DNA of 64,000 nt from Kitasatospora sp. MAA4 (GTDB lineage: Bacteria > Actinomycetota > Actinomycetes > Streptomycetales > Streptomycetaceae), in contig NZ_JARZAI010000008.1 in assembly GCF_029893355.1 (NCBI RefSeq), forward strand, positions 62,001-126,000. Reading direction: 5' to 3'. How positions within the stretch are numbered: the stretch's first letter is position 1; each line of letters begins with the position of its first letter. Below are positions 42,170 through 49,816 of this stretch, in pieces. The position numbers were made by a program, and so were the translations under genes. The notes below the pieces were generated by a model that made no database searches, was not told the DNA's origin, and was given only the letters and a program-made list of their open reading frames with translations.

Positions 42170-42895
42170 GTGGTGGACGAGGTTGCGGCGCTCGGGCCGT
42201 TCTTCGCGTTCGAGGTCCACGACGCGGCCGCCGCCGTCCCGGCGCCCTGGCGGCGGATGGCCGAACTGGTCGACGTTCCGGCCGTGTTGGCGGACCGGGC
42301 GGCCGGCGTCCGCGACTACCTGGCGGCCGCCGGTGGCCGCTCGCCGGAGCAGGTCGAGTTGCGGGTGGCGGCCTCGGTGGCGCACCTGGGCCTGACGGCG
42401 CGGCTGATCTCGCCGGCGCTGGCGGTGGCGGTCCGCTACCGCGCGGTGCTGCCGATCGACCTGCGGGAGGCCCGCTGGCAGCCGGTGCCGGGCAGCATGT
42501 TCCCGCTCTCGCTGCCCCGGTGCACCCCGGATCCGGTGGCCGAGCTGCCCGAACTCGCCGACCGGCTGGCGGCCGAGCTGCTGGACGGCCCGATCCGCGA
42601 GCTGGTCGAGGCCACCCGGCCGCTGTCGGTCTCGCCGCACATCCTGTGGGGCAACGTCGCCTCGGCGCTCAACGGCGCCGCCGCCGCGCTCGCCAACGCC
42701 CGTCCCGCGCAGGCGGATCGGGCCCGCGCGATCGCCGCGCTGCTGCTGGCTCGGCCGCCGCTGCGCGGCGTTGGCACGGGTGCGCCGGGCGGTCCCACGG
42801 CGTTCCGGCGCCGCAGCTGCTGCCTGATCTACCGCGCCACCCCCGGCGGCGCTCTCTGCGGGGACTGCGTGCTCACCCGCCGCCAGCTGCACTGA
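42170..42895 (+). CDS. Second FhuF-like [2Fe-2S] protein
   Basis: A 241-aa protein ending with CCLIYRATPGGALCGDCVL, the CC-x10-C-x2-C cluster motif of FhuF-type ferric reductases. The body (LRVAASVAHLGLTARLISPALAVAV, LWGNVASALNGAAAALANA) is the FhuF-like helical domain of actinobacteria. GTG 42170 has GGGGGAC upstream; GTG 42173 is equally possible. It lies only 32 nt after the giant effector on the same strand, so read-through is likely, yet no iron box was seen near it, unlike the homologue at 14571. A strong terminator overlaps its stop. Confidence 0.82.
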   Translation: MVDEVAALGPFFAFEVHDAAAAVPAPWRRMAELVDVPAVLADRAAGVRDYLAAAGGRSPEQVELRVAASVAHLGLTARLISPALAVAVRYRAVLPIDLREARWQPVPGSMFPLSLPRCTPDPVAELPELADRLAAELLDGPIRELVEATRPLSVSPHILWGNVASALNGAAAALANARPAQADRARAIAALLLARPPLRGVGTGAPGGPTAFRRRSCCLIYRATPGGALCGDCVLTRRQLH

Positions 42896-42938
42896 TGCCC
42901 GCGACCACCGGCACCTGGCCGGTGGTCGCGGGCATCAG
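42892..42938. terminator. Perfect 21-bp stem terminator shared by convergent genes
   Basis: Arms 42892-42912 and 42918-42938 are exactly complementary over 21 bp around a 5-nt loop (ACCTG). The left arm includes the TGA of the FhuF-like gene, and the ABC permease gene ends at 42951 on the other strand. It should stop transcription from both sides and insulates the T7SS effector operon. Confidence 0.9.
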
Positions 42939-42950
42939 CGGACTCCGTGG

Positions 42951-43802
42951 TTACGCGTCCGTGCGCTTGAGCCGGTACGCCGCGCCGGCCAGCGCGAGCG
43001 CCGTCCACAGCGCGAGGACCAGCAGCCCGACGCCGGGCGTCAGGGTGTGCGCGTCGTGGTGCAGCGCGTACATCGAGTCGCCCGCGTGGCTGGGCAGGTA
43101 CTGGCTGACGTTGTTCTGCCAGCTCGTCGGCAGCAGCGAGACCAGCCCGGGGACCAGCATCAGAATCCCGACGAGGATGGCGATCCCGCCGGCGACCGAG
43201 CGCAGCAGCGCGCCCAGCGCGACACCGCAGACCCCGATCAGCGCCAGGTACAGGCCCGCCATGAACAGGCTGCGCAGGACACCTGCGTCGGAGAAGGTCA
43301 GCGCCGCGTGCGTCCCGGAGACGATGCCGCTGCCGACGCCGAAGGCGACGAACGCGCCCACCGTGCCGACGACCAGCGCGACCAGGCCGAAGACCACGGC
43401 CTTCGCCCACAGCACCGGCAGCCGGCGCGGGACGGACGCGAGTGTCGAGCGGATCATCCCGGTCGAGTACTCGCCGGCGGCGACCAGCACGCCGAGCACG
43501 CCCAGCGCCAGCTGGCCGAAGTTCAGGCCGAACAGGGTCAGGCTGACCGCGTTGGCGCCCAGCATGTCCGGGTCCATGTGCTGGCCCGAGTCGAGGTTGG
43601 CCTTGAAGCGCCAGGCCCGGATCAGACCGAACGCCAGGACGAAGAACAGCGCCAGCGTCAGCGTGATCCAGCTGGAGCGCAGCGACCAGAACTTGGCCCA
43701 CTCCGAGCGCAGCACGCGGGCGGCGGTGACCTTGTAGGCGGGGCGTCCGGCGCGCTCGGGGGCGGCCGGAGCGTCGGTGGGGGTGGCGGTGGCGGTGCTC
43801 AT
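42951..43802 (-). CDS. ABC-2 type transporter permease
   Basis: A 283-aa membrane protein with six hydrophobic segments: residues about 45-62, 85-110, 125-150, 180-200, 205-225 and 260-278. The motif YSTGMIRSTLASVPRR between helices 2 and 3 is typical of actinobacterial ABC-2 permeases next to BcrA-like ATPases. It overlaps the ATPase gene by 4 nt (ATGA). Such two-gene exporters often move antibiotics, peptides or lipids; the substrate cannot be read from sequence. Confidence 0.87.
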   Translation of the reverse strand: MSTATATPTDAPAAPERAGRPAYKVTAARVLRSEWAKFWSLRSSWITLTLALFFVLAFGLIRAWRFKANLDSGQHMDPDMLGANAVSLTLFGLNFGQLALGVLGVLVAAGEYSTGMIRSTLASVPRRLPVLWAKAVVFGLVALVVGTVGAFVAFGVGSGIVSGTHAALTFSDAGVLRSLFMAGLYLALIGVCGVALGALLRSVAGGIAILVGILMLVPGLVSLLPTSWQNNVSQYLPSHAGDSMYALHHDAHTLTPGVGLLVLALWTALALAGAAYRLKRTDA

Positions 43803-44746
43803 GCTGCGCTCCCAACGGTCTCGGCGGCGACAGCCGCAGTAGTGGTGCCGTGGTACTCCACCGCGTCCCGGGTCAGCTCCATGAACGCCTCCTCCAGGGA
43901 GACGGCCTTGGTGTGGAGCTCGAAGAGCGCGATGTTGTGCTCCGCGGCCTTGAGGCCGATCGCCCGCGCCGCCAGCCCGGTGACCTCCAGCTCCTCGGAG
44001 CCGGACCGGCCGGTGATCTCCACGCCCGGGCCGGCCAGCAGCTCGCGCAGCCGTGCGGGGTCCGAGCTGGCGACCTTGACGGTGTCGCCGCCGGACTGCC
44101 GGATCAGGCCCTCGACGGTGGTGTCGGCGAGCAGCCGACCCCGTCCGACGATGATCAGGTGGTCGGCGACCAGGGCCATCTCACTCATCAGGTGCGAGGA
44201 GACGAAGACCGTGCGGCCGTCCTCGGCCAGACCGATGAGCAGGTTGCGGATCCACAGCACGCCCTCCGGGTCCAGGCCGTTGACCGGCTCGTCCAGCATG
44301 ATCGTCGCCGGGTCGCCCAGCAGCGCGGCCGCGATGCCCAGCCGCTGGCCCATGCCGAGCGAGAACGCCCCGGCGCGCTTCTTGGCCACCTGCTGGAGGC
44401 CGGTCATCTCGATCACCTCGTCCACCCGGCGGCGCGGGATGCCGTGGGTGAGCGCGAGCGTGTTGAGGTGGTTGAACGCGGAGCGGCCGGGGTGGATCGA
44501 CTTCGCCTCCAGCAGCGCGCCGACCTCCTGAAGGGGAGCGGCGTGCTCCGCGTAGCGGCGCCCGTTGACGGTGACCGAACCTGCGCTCGGAGCGTCCAGA
44601 CCGACGATCATGCGCATCGTGGTGGACTTGCCGGCGCCGTTGGGGCCGAGGAAGCCCGTCACCGTTCCGGGCTTGACCGTGAAGTCCAGCCGGTCCACGG
44701 CGGTCTTCTCGCCGTACCGCTTGGTGAGCTGCTGCGCCTCGATCAT
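43799..44746 (-). CDS. ABC transporter ATPase, BcrA/DrrA-like exporter
   Basis: A 315-aa ABC ATPase: Walker A GPNGAGKST, Q-loop ALLEAKSIHPGRSAFNHL, signature FSLGMGQRLGIAAALLG, Walker B IMLDEPVNGLDPEGV, and switch FVSSHLMSEM. The glutamine-rich FSLGMGQR form of the signature and the C-terminal beta-rich domain (VKVASSDPARLRELLAG, LEEAFMELTRDAVEYHG) are those of drug/peptide exporters. ATG start at 44746. Works with the permease encoded immediately downstream. Confidence 0.91.
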   Translation of the reverse strand: MIEAQQLTKRYGEKTAVDRLDFTVKPGTVTGFLGPNGAGKSTTMRMIVGLDAPSAGSVTVNGRRYAEHAAPLQEVGALLEAKSIHPGRSAFNHLNTLALTHGIPRRRVDEVIEMTGLQQVAKKRAGAFSLGMGQRLGIAAALLGDPATIMLDEPVNGLDPEGVLWIRNLLIGLAEDGRTVFVSSHLMSEMALVADHLIIVGRGRLLADTTVEGLIRQSGGDTVKVASSDPARLRELLAGPGVEITGRSGSEELEVTGLAARAIGLKAAEHNIALFELHTKAVSLEEAFMELTRDAVEYHGTTTAAVAAETVGSAA

Positions 44747-44873
44747 CGGCTGTTTCCCCTGGCCTCGGGCCGCCGGACAGTCCCGGCCTGCGTTGTGCTC
44801 AACGCTACGGACCGGGACCCCGCAGACGGTCGTACCCAGGACTGATCATCGGGACGGGGGTGGTACCGCGGTA

Positions 44874-45269
44874 CTACAGAGGCGGCACCAGCGTGGCCTG
44901 GTGGTAGTACATCCGCCACCCCGCGGCGCCGTTCTCCTCGGCGCCGTCCCGCTTGCGCCAGATCGAGCTGTGCCTGGTCCTGCGCTCTCCGAGCACGGCC
45001 TCGAAGGTCAGATGGACCAGCCCCGGGGCGAGCAGCACACCCGAGATCTCCGAGGGCTCGTACCGGGGGCCCTCTGCCGAGCTGCCCGGCTTGTCGGGCA
45101 GCGCGGCGAGCATGCTCGCATACGTCCAGCGCCGCCCGGATCCGCCGACCTCCACGAACTCCGGGTCGAGCAGCCGCCCGGCGAGCTCCCGCGAGGCCCG
45201 CACCTGCGGGTCCATCAGCTGCAACTCGCACGCGATCGCCTGCTGCACCTCATCTTCCGTACTCTCCAT
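44874..45269 (-). CDS. NTF2-like (DUF4440/SnoaL-type) protein
   Basis: A 131-aa protein with the cone-shaped alpha+beta NTF2 pattern: helix AIACELQLMDPQVRASRELAGRL split by a turn, then LLDPEFVEVGGSGRRWTY, VLLAPGLVHLTFEAV, TRHSSIWRKRDG and GWRMYYHQATLVPPL. This order matches DUF4440 proteins. ATG 45269 is chosen; the frame is open further upstream without homology. Role unknown; such folds serve as small enzymes or ligand binders. It follows the HTH membrane-protein gene by 17 nt and may share its transcript. Confidence 0.8.
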   Translation of the reverse strand: MESTEDEVQQAIACELQLMDPQVRASRELAGRLLDPEFVEVGGSGRRWTYASMLAALPDKPGSSAEGPRYEPSEISGVLLAPGLVHLTFEAVLGERRTRHSSIWRKRDGAEENGAAGWRMYYHQATLVPPL

Positions 45270-45286
45270 GGCCCTATCTTCCCAGG

Positions 45287-46489
45287 TCAGTGGAGTGTGG
45301 CGAGCGCGGCGGCCCACTGCGCGCTGGTGGTGCCGGTCACCGCGCACGCGCCGGTGGTGCGGGTGAGCTGGTAGGCGGTGGTGAGCCGGTAGGAGGAGAG
45401 CTTGAGGACCGGGGGTACCACCGTCCAGCCGGGGGACGGAACGGGCGCGTCACCGGAGTTGGTGCCGATGGCCGCCACCTGGAGGCCGCCGTCGGTACAG
45501 GTGAGCGGTACGGCGCTGGTGCTGAACGCACCGCCGCCCGCTGCGCCGGAGGCGGTCGCGGCCCGGTCGGCACCGCTGAGACCGCTGAACTCGTCGACGG
45601 CGACGTGGTACTTGCTCGCCCTGGGGTAGCTGAGCTTGATGGTGTCGGCGGTGCCGAGGGCGTCGACGTCGAACGCCGCGATGATCAGGACGCGGTGGCG
45701 TGAGACGTCGGTGACGTCCGCGACCGTGCGGTAGTGGTTGTCCTGGCTGTCGGTGACGGTGACCTGGCCGGGGCAGGTACTGGTGAGCATCATGGTGACG
45801 ATCAGCGCGTGCCCGTCGGCGACGGCGGTGGTGATCGGCAGGCTGAGTTGCGTGCTGCTGAGGATCTTCGCGTCGTACGCGGGACGGGAGATCCAGCTGA
45901 TCGGACGGGTGGGGCCGGCAGCGGTGGTGACGGGCGGTGCGGGAGGGCCGGGCTTCGCTGATGGCGGGCTCGGCGAGAAGTCGCCGGGCTGGCACACCGC
46001 GTAGTCCCCGACGAGCACCGGCGCCGGCGGCGCGGGCGTCTTGATCAGGTGGAGTGTCGTGAGGGTGGTGACGACGGCGAGCACGAAACCCAGGACGAAG
46101 GCGAGGGCGAGCCGGTGGCGGCCTGGGTGGCGGCCGCGACGGTGTTCCGGCGCCCCGGCCTCAGGCTCAGGCTCGGCCTCTGGCTCTGGGGTGGGCTCCG
46201 GTTCGGGCTCCGGCTCCGGCTCCGGCTCGTCGGCGTGCAGCAGCGCCGCGGCCTCGATCCGCTTCCATGCCGCGGCCCACTCGGCCGCCTGCGACTCGGC
46301 CGCTCCCAACGCCGTCAGTACGGCGAAACAGCGGTCCAGCGGCGGCAGTTGACCCCGTCGCTGATCGAAGACCACGGAAAGCGTGCTGCGGGGAATCCCG
46401 GTCGAGCGGGACAGCTCCCGAAGCGGCGGCCGGCCGGCCTCGACCCTGAGGAGGTTGAGGCCCTTCACGAAGTCGGCCGGCGTGCTCAT
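45287..46489 (-). CDS. Membrane-anchored HTH protein with extracytoplasmic domain
   Basis: A 400-aa protein in three parts. Residues 1-75 form a helix-turn-helix (PPLRELSRSTGIPRSTLSVVFDQ) of the kind found at the N-terminus of actinobacterial regulators and toxin-like proteins. A Glu/Pro repeat (EPEPEPEPEP) leads to a basic patch and one transmembrane helix (LALAFVLGFVLAVVTTLTTLHLI, about 130-150; here broken across two phrases of that stretch). The outer domain of about 230 residues is beta-rich with several Cys (YAVCQPGDF, TSTCPGQVTV, PLTCTDGG, GACAVTG) and no recognised catalytic motif. It could couple an external signal to DNA. ATG 46489 is preferred; ATG 46540 is an alternative with a GGGGG upstream. 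Confidence 0.68.
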   Translation of the reverse strand: MSTPADFVKGLNLLRVEAGRPPLRELSRSTGIPRSTLSVVFDQRRGQLPPLDRCFAVLTALGAAESQAAEWAAAWKRIEAAALLHADEPEPEPEPEPEPTPEPEAEPEPEAGAPEHRRGRHPGRHRLALAFVLGFVLAVVTTLTTLHLIKTPAPPAPVLVGDYAVCQPGDFSPSPPSAKPGPPAPPVTTAAGPTRPISWISRPAYDAKILSSTQLSLPITTAVADGHALIVTMMLTSTCPGQVTVTDSQDNHYRTVADVTDVSRHRVLIIAAFDVDALGTADTIKLSYPRASKYHVAVDEFSGLSGADRAATASGAAGGGAFSTSAVPLTCTDGGLQVAAIGTNSGDAPVPSPGWTVVPPVLKLSSYRLTTAYQLTRTTGACAVTGTTSAQWAAALATLH

Positions 46490-46646
46490 TGCGGCCGGTA
46501 CCAGCCCGGCAGCCAACGGATCCTCCTGCGGCACCTGCATCCCCCAGCTCGGCGCGTACACAACAGTGGGGTCACCGTAGCGTGCGCAAACGAAGGAGAA
46601 CAGAACCTCTACCGCAAGGGCCGGGTGCCCGCCAGGCGTTCGGGGT

Positions 46647-46922
46647 TCACGCCGACCTGGCCTGCCCGCCGCTGTCGAGGTCCTCCGCGCAGGCGGCCGC
46701 CAGGTCGTCCAGCGACAGCCCGAGCGCATGGGCCAGGGCCGCCACGGTGAAGAAGGCCGGGGTCGGGGCCCGGCCGGTCTCGATCTTGCGGAGCGTCTCC
46801 GCGGACACTCCGGCGGCCGCCGCCACGTCCACCATGCTGCGGTCGCCGCGGGCCTGGCGGAGCAGGGCGCCGAAGTGCTCGCCGCGCTGCCGCTCCTGCG
46901 GACTCAGAGGAACTCTCACCAT
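46647..46922 (-). CDS. XRE-family HTH regulator
   Basis: A 91-aa DNA-binding protein. HTH residues are in FGALLRQARGDRSMVDVAAAAGVSAETLRKIETG (given here only by its ends: FGALLRQARG and SAETLRKIETG), followed by FFTVAALAHALGLSLDDLAAAC, the usual second half of XRE domains. ATG 46922 is preferred to the GTG-like start at 46961 because the palindromic operator at 46930-46951 would otherwise lie inside the gene. Divergent from the methionine aminopeptidase gene, which it probably regulates together with itself. Confidence 0.82.
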   Translation of the reverse strand: MVRVPLSPQERQRGEHFGALLRQARGDRSMVDVAAAAGVSAETLRKIETGRAPTPAFFTVAALAHALGLSLDDLAAACAEDLDSGGQARSA

Positions 46923-46929
46923 GTCCGTG

Positions 46930-46951
46930 ATACTAATACCGGTATAAGTAT
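46930..46951. promoter_or_regulatory. Palindromic operator between XRE regulator and map
   Basis: ATACTAATAC and GTATAAGTAT form a 22-bp inverted repeat with one mismatched pair, centred on CCGG. This AT-rich island in very GC-rich DNA lies between two divergent start codons (46922 and 46985), the standard place for an XRE operator. It may also contain the -10 elements. Confidence 0.7.
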
Positions 46952-46984
46952 TGGGAAGCATCGCATCGCGGGGAGTCGCGGAAC

Positions 46985-47752
46985 ATGGTGGAGATCAAGA
47001 CCGACAGCGCACTGGAGTCGATGCGGGAGGCCGGGCGCGTCGTGGCCCACGCACTCGCAGCCGTCCGCGCGGCGGCAGCCGTGGGAGTCAGCCTGCGCGA
47101 GCTCGACGAGGCCGCCCGAACCATCCTGGCCGCGGCCGGGGCACGTTCGCCGTTCCTGGGCTACCAGCCCTCGTTCGCCCCCGTTCCCTTCCCCGCCGTG
47201 ATCTGCGCCTCCGTCAACGACGCCGTCGCGCACGGCATCCCCGACGACTACCGGCTGCGTGACGGCGACCTGGTCAGCATCGACTGCGGAGCCGAACTCG
47301 ACGGCTGGACCGGGGACGCCGCGATCAGCTTCACCGTCGGCACCCCTCGCCCCGGCGACCTGGAACTCATCGCCGCCACCCAGCAGGCCCTGGACGCCGG
47401 CATCGCCGCCGCCACCGTCGGCCACCGCCTCGGGGACATCGCCCATGCGATCAGCACGGTCGCCCGCAAGGCAGCCTGCGGCATGCCGGCCGACTTCGGC
47501 GGCCACGGCATCGGCCGCACGATGCACGAGGACCCGCACGTCCCCAACCACGGACGACCCGGCCGCGGCTTCCCGCTGCGCCACGGCCTCACCCTCGCCA
47601 TCGAACCGATGCTCATGGCCGGAGGACGCAACGACTACCGCACCGACCCCGACGGATGGACCCTGCGCACGATCGACGGCAGCCGAGCCGCCCACATCGA
47701 GCACACCGTCGCCATCACCGAGGACGGCCCCCGCATCCTCACCCTGCCCTGA
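46985..47752 (+). CDS. map: Type I methionine aminopeptidase
   Basis: A 255-aa metallopeptidase that removes N-terminal Met from nascent proteins. All five metal ligands are visible: D100 and D111 (SIDCGAELDGWTGD), H174 (FGGHGIGRTMHEDP), E207 (LAIEPML) and E239 (AAHIEHTVAI). The length is that of bacterial type Ia enzymes without N-terminal extension. Since actinomycetes normally have another map in the ribosomal-protein region, this is likely a second, specially regulated copy; it shares an operator region with an XRE gene. It ends one base before the convergent GrpB-like gene. Confidence 0.93.
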   Translation: MVEIKTDSALESMREAGRVVAHALAAVRAAAAVGVSLRELDEAARTILAAAGARSPFLGYQPSFAPVPFPAVICASVNDAVAHGIPDDYRLRDGDLVSIDCGAELDGWTGDAAISFTVGTPRPGDLELIAATQQALDAGIAAATVGHRLGDIAHAISTVARKAACGMPADFGGHGIGRTMHEDPHVPNHGRPGRGFPLRHGLTLAIEPMLMAGGRNDYRTDPDGWTLRTIDGSRAAHIEHTVAITEDGPRILTLP

Positions 47753-47753
47753 C

Positions 47754-48365
47754 TCACCCTGCCCTGACCTCGCCGGACGGGTGCGGTGTCCAGCCGGTCG
47801 CGGCGGCCCAGGTCTCGGCGACGCCGACGACCAGGTCGACGACGGGATCCTTGACGTCGGAGTAGGTGTCGACGTCACGGACAGCGCCGGCGAGCACCGA
47901 CTTGAACCGCGCGTAGGCCGGCACCGCCTCGGGATGGGCCCGGAACCAGTCCCGGAACAGCAGGGCGAGCCGGTCGTTCGGTGAGCCGAGCAGGCGAACG
48001 TGCAGGTTGCAGTCCGCGCCGGCCTGCCCGCGCCGCGACCAGAGCCTCTTCGTCCACCTCTCGCGGTCGTCGTCGAGGCCCGCGGGAACATGGTCGTGCC
48101 GATAGCGGGACAGCCGGAAACCCCGGTCGGCCAGGAGCCGGTCGAAGGCGCGCTCGGCCTCGTGCAGGTCCGCGACGGTGATCTGCAGGTCGAAGACGGG
48201 CTTCGCGGCCATACCGGGGATCGCGGTACTGCCGATGTGCTCGACGTGCAGCGGCAGCGGCCCGAGGTCCGAGCGCAGCTCGCCCGCGAGGGCGAGTCCG
48301 CGCTGCTGCCAGCTGGGGTCGTAGTCGAGCACGATGGGTGCGTGCGCCGTCGGGTCATCAGCCAT
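47754..48365 (-). CDS. GrpB/UPF0157-family nucleotidyltransferase-like protein
   Basis: A 203-aa protein. Family motifs: VLDYDPSWQQRGLALAGEL at the start, then LHVEHIGSTAIPGMAAKPVFDLQI, cited here by parts (HVEHIGSTAIPGMAAKP holds the nucleotidyltransferase-like G-S motif), CNLHVRLLGSPNDRLALLFRDW and YARFKSVLA. The fold is related to minimal nucleotidyltransferases; biochemical role is poorly defined. ATG 48365 is chosen over an upstream in-frame start that lacks homology. It converges with map and is divergent from the methyltransferase gene, 57 nt away. Confidence 0.88.
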   Translation of the reverse strand: MADDPTAHAPIVLDYDPSWQQRGLALAGELRSDLGPLPLHVEHIGSTAIPGMAAKPVFDLQITVADLHEAERAFDRLLADRGFRLSRYRHDHVPAGLDDDRERWTKRLWSRRGQAGADCNLHVRLLGSPNDRLALLFRDWFRAHPEAVPAYARFKSVLAGAVRDVDTYSDVKDPVVDLVVGVAETWAAATGWTPHPSGEVRAG

Positions 48366-48422
48366 TTGATCAAGTCTAGCCAGGGCCGGCGCCATGATCG
48401 ATGCAGATTATGCTGCACTCGT

Positions 48423-49070
48423 ATGAGGGATCGTGGTAGTCAGATCGCATACTGGGACAGCGTCGGCGCAACGAAGACGTTCACCCATCCAGTGAATCTC
48501 AGCTGGCTGGCGGGGGTGGGTCGGAACGCTCGGGTCCTGGACTACGGGTGTGGATACGGCCGGGTCATGGCCGAGTTGGGCGAGCACGGCTTCTCTGATG
48601 TGTCCGGTGTCGACCTGTCTCCGACGCTGATCGAGCGGGGCCGTCAGCTGCGGCCCGACCTGCGCCTCGCCGTCCTGGAGTCCCCGCCGGACCTGACGTA
48701 CGCGTCGGCGAGCTTCGATGTCGTCCTGCTGTTCGCGGTGCTGACCTGCGTCCCCGACGACGACGCTCAGCGCGCACTGGTCGCCGAGCTGAGCCGTGTC
48801 CTGGCACCCGGCGGGCTGCTCTACGTCAGCGACCTGGTCCTGCAGGACGACGAACGAAACCGCAACCGCTACGCCACCCACGCCCAGCAGTTCGGCACAC
48901 CCTACGGGGTCTTCGCCACGGACGACGGTGCGGTGTGCCGGCATCACGACATCGCGGAGCTGCGCGCCCTGCTGTCGGACTTCGACCTGGTGGACGAGCG
49001 CCGGATCGAGGTTGCCACGATGAACGGCCATCAGTCGCGGGCGGTGCAGTTGCTGGGCCGCAAGCGGTGA
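48423..49070 (+). CDS. Class I SAM-dependent methyltransferase
   Basis: A 215-aa enzyme with a Rossmann-like fold. Motif I is VLDYGCGYGRVMAEL at about residues 38-52, motif II GVDLSPTLIERGRQL, motif IV SFDVVLLFAVLTCVPDD and motif V/VI LSRVLAPGGLLYVSDLVL. It is closest in style to UbiE/Methyltransf_11-type proteins. The substrate is not evident; KTFTHPVNLSWL near the N-terminus is a motif I have seen in stand-alone members. Start ATG 48423, although the ribosome site is weak. Confidence 0.87.
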   Translation: MRDRGSQIAYWDSVGATKTFTHPVNLSWLAGVGRNARVLDYGCGYGRVMAELGEHGFSDVSGVDLSPTLIERGRQLRPDLRLAVLESPPDLTYASASFDVVLLFAVLTCVPDDDAQRALVAELSRVLAPGGLLYVSDLVLQDDERNRNRYATHAQQFGTPYGVFATDDGAVCRHHDIAELRALLSDFDLVDERRIEVATMNGHQSRAVQLLGRKR

Positions 49071-49120
49071 TCCGAGGGCCCCGGCTGTCCATCGCGGACG
49101 CCGGGGCTGCTCAGGAGTCG

Positions 49121-49510
49121 TCAGCACTGAGGGATATTGGGATCCCGGTTGACGCTGCGGGCGTTGCCGTCGGCGTACCCGGCGAAGACGTAGACGGGTA
49201 CGCCGATGTGTGTCCATCCGCCGCCGTCGTTGTAGTTCAGCTGGTTCGCGCGGTACCAGGTGTCGCCGTAGTTGCCGATGCCCTGGCCGACGGTCCAGCA
49301 CTGGGCGTAGATTGCGCCGCCCGGGGCTATGTCAGCCCACCCGGCCTTGCCGTCCGCGGTGCTGGGACCGTTGTAGAGGCCGACCCAGTGGCCGACGCTG
49401 ATCGGCACGATATCGTCGGCGGAAGCGCTCCCCGCGGTCGCGATGAGCGCGCCGACACTCAGTGCCATGGCCGTCGCGACCGTCGCTGTGCGGCGTCCGA
49501 ACCTGATCAT
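49121..49510 (-). CDS. Small secreted protein with Sec signal peptide
   Basis: A 129-aa protein. Signal peptide MIRFGRRTATVATAMALSVG continues with a hydrophobic core and an Ala-x-Ala type cut site near residue 31 (GSASADD). The mature 98 residues have many aromatic and Gly residues (GHWVGLYNGPS, YAQCWTVGQGIGNYGDTWYR, WTHIGVPVYVFAGY) and two Cys (one internal, one at the C-terminus) that could pair. The pattern is like the small SH3-like or bacteriocin-like secreted proteins of Streptomyces; no exact family. GGGGGAA precedes ATG 49510. Confidence 0.8.
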   Translation of the reverse strand: MIRFGRRTATVATAMALSVGALIATAGSASADDIVPISVGHWVGLYNGPSTADGKAGWADIAPGGAIYAQCWTVGQGIGNYGDTWYRANQLNYNDGGGWTHIGVPVYVFAGYADGNARSVNRDPNIPQC

Positions 49511-49728
49511 GAAGTGTTCCCCCTGCACGTGGAGGCCCGGTGTTGGGCCGTGGGCCGCTGGACGTTCCCATTGATTCGTCCACACAGCATCCTGCCTGTG
49601 CGGCGACGACTCAGGAAAGGTGCTATTTAGCCGCTTCCCGAGGCTTCGAGCCACTCCGGCCGCCCCTGCGCGAGCGCCACAACCAGGCCCCCGAAAAGTC
49701 GAGCGGGCCGACTTTCAGGGCGCGGCAC
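49511..49728. other. Non-coding stretch upstream of the second T7SS arm
   Basis: No gene with codon bias or homology was found here. The region contains the promoter side of the secreted-protein gene and the junction with the T7SS arm that starts with promoter copy E. Short open frames across it look spurious. Confidence 0.5.
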
Positions 49729-49755
49729 TGAACGCTGCGGCCCGGTCCGTCCGTT
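49729..49755 (+). promoter_or_regulatory. T7SS-type promoter, copy E (TGAAC-N17-CCGTT)
   Basis: TGAAC at 49729-49733, CCGTT at 49751-49755, 61 nt before the ATG at 49817. The spacer end GGTCCGTCCGT is identical to copy D. Confidence 0.76.
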
Positions 49756-49816
49756 CTTGCTGGACGAGGGTGCCTCGGCGGACGGCCGGGGCGGGTACGA
49801 CGACAGGAGCGTGGCG

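Noticed and set aside
49600..49720. tRNA-like or att-site sequence with TTCGAGCC
   Set aside because: No cloverleaf could be drawn: acceptor and anticodon stems are missing, and no integrase is nearby.
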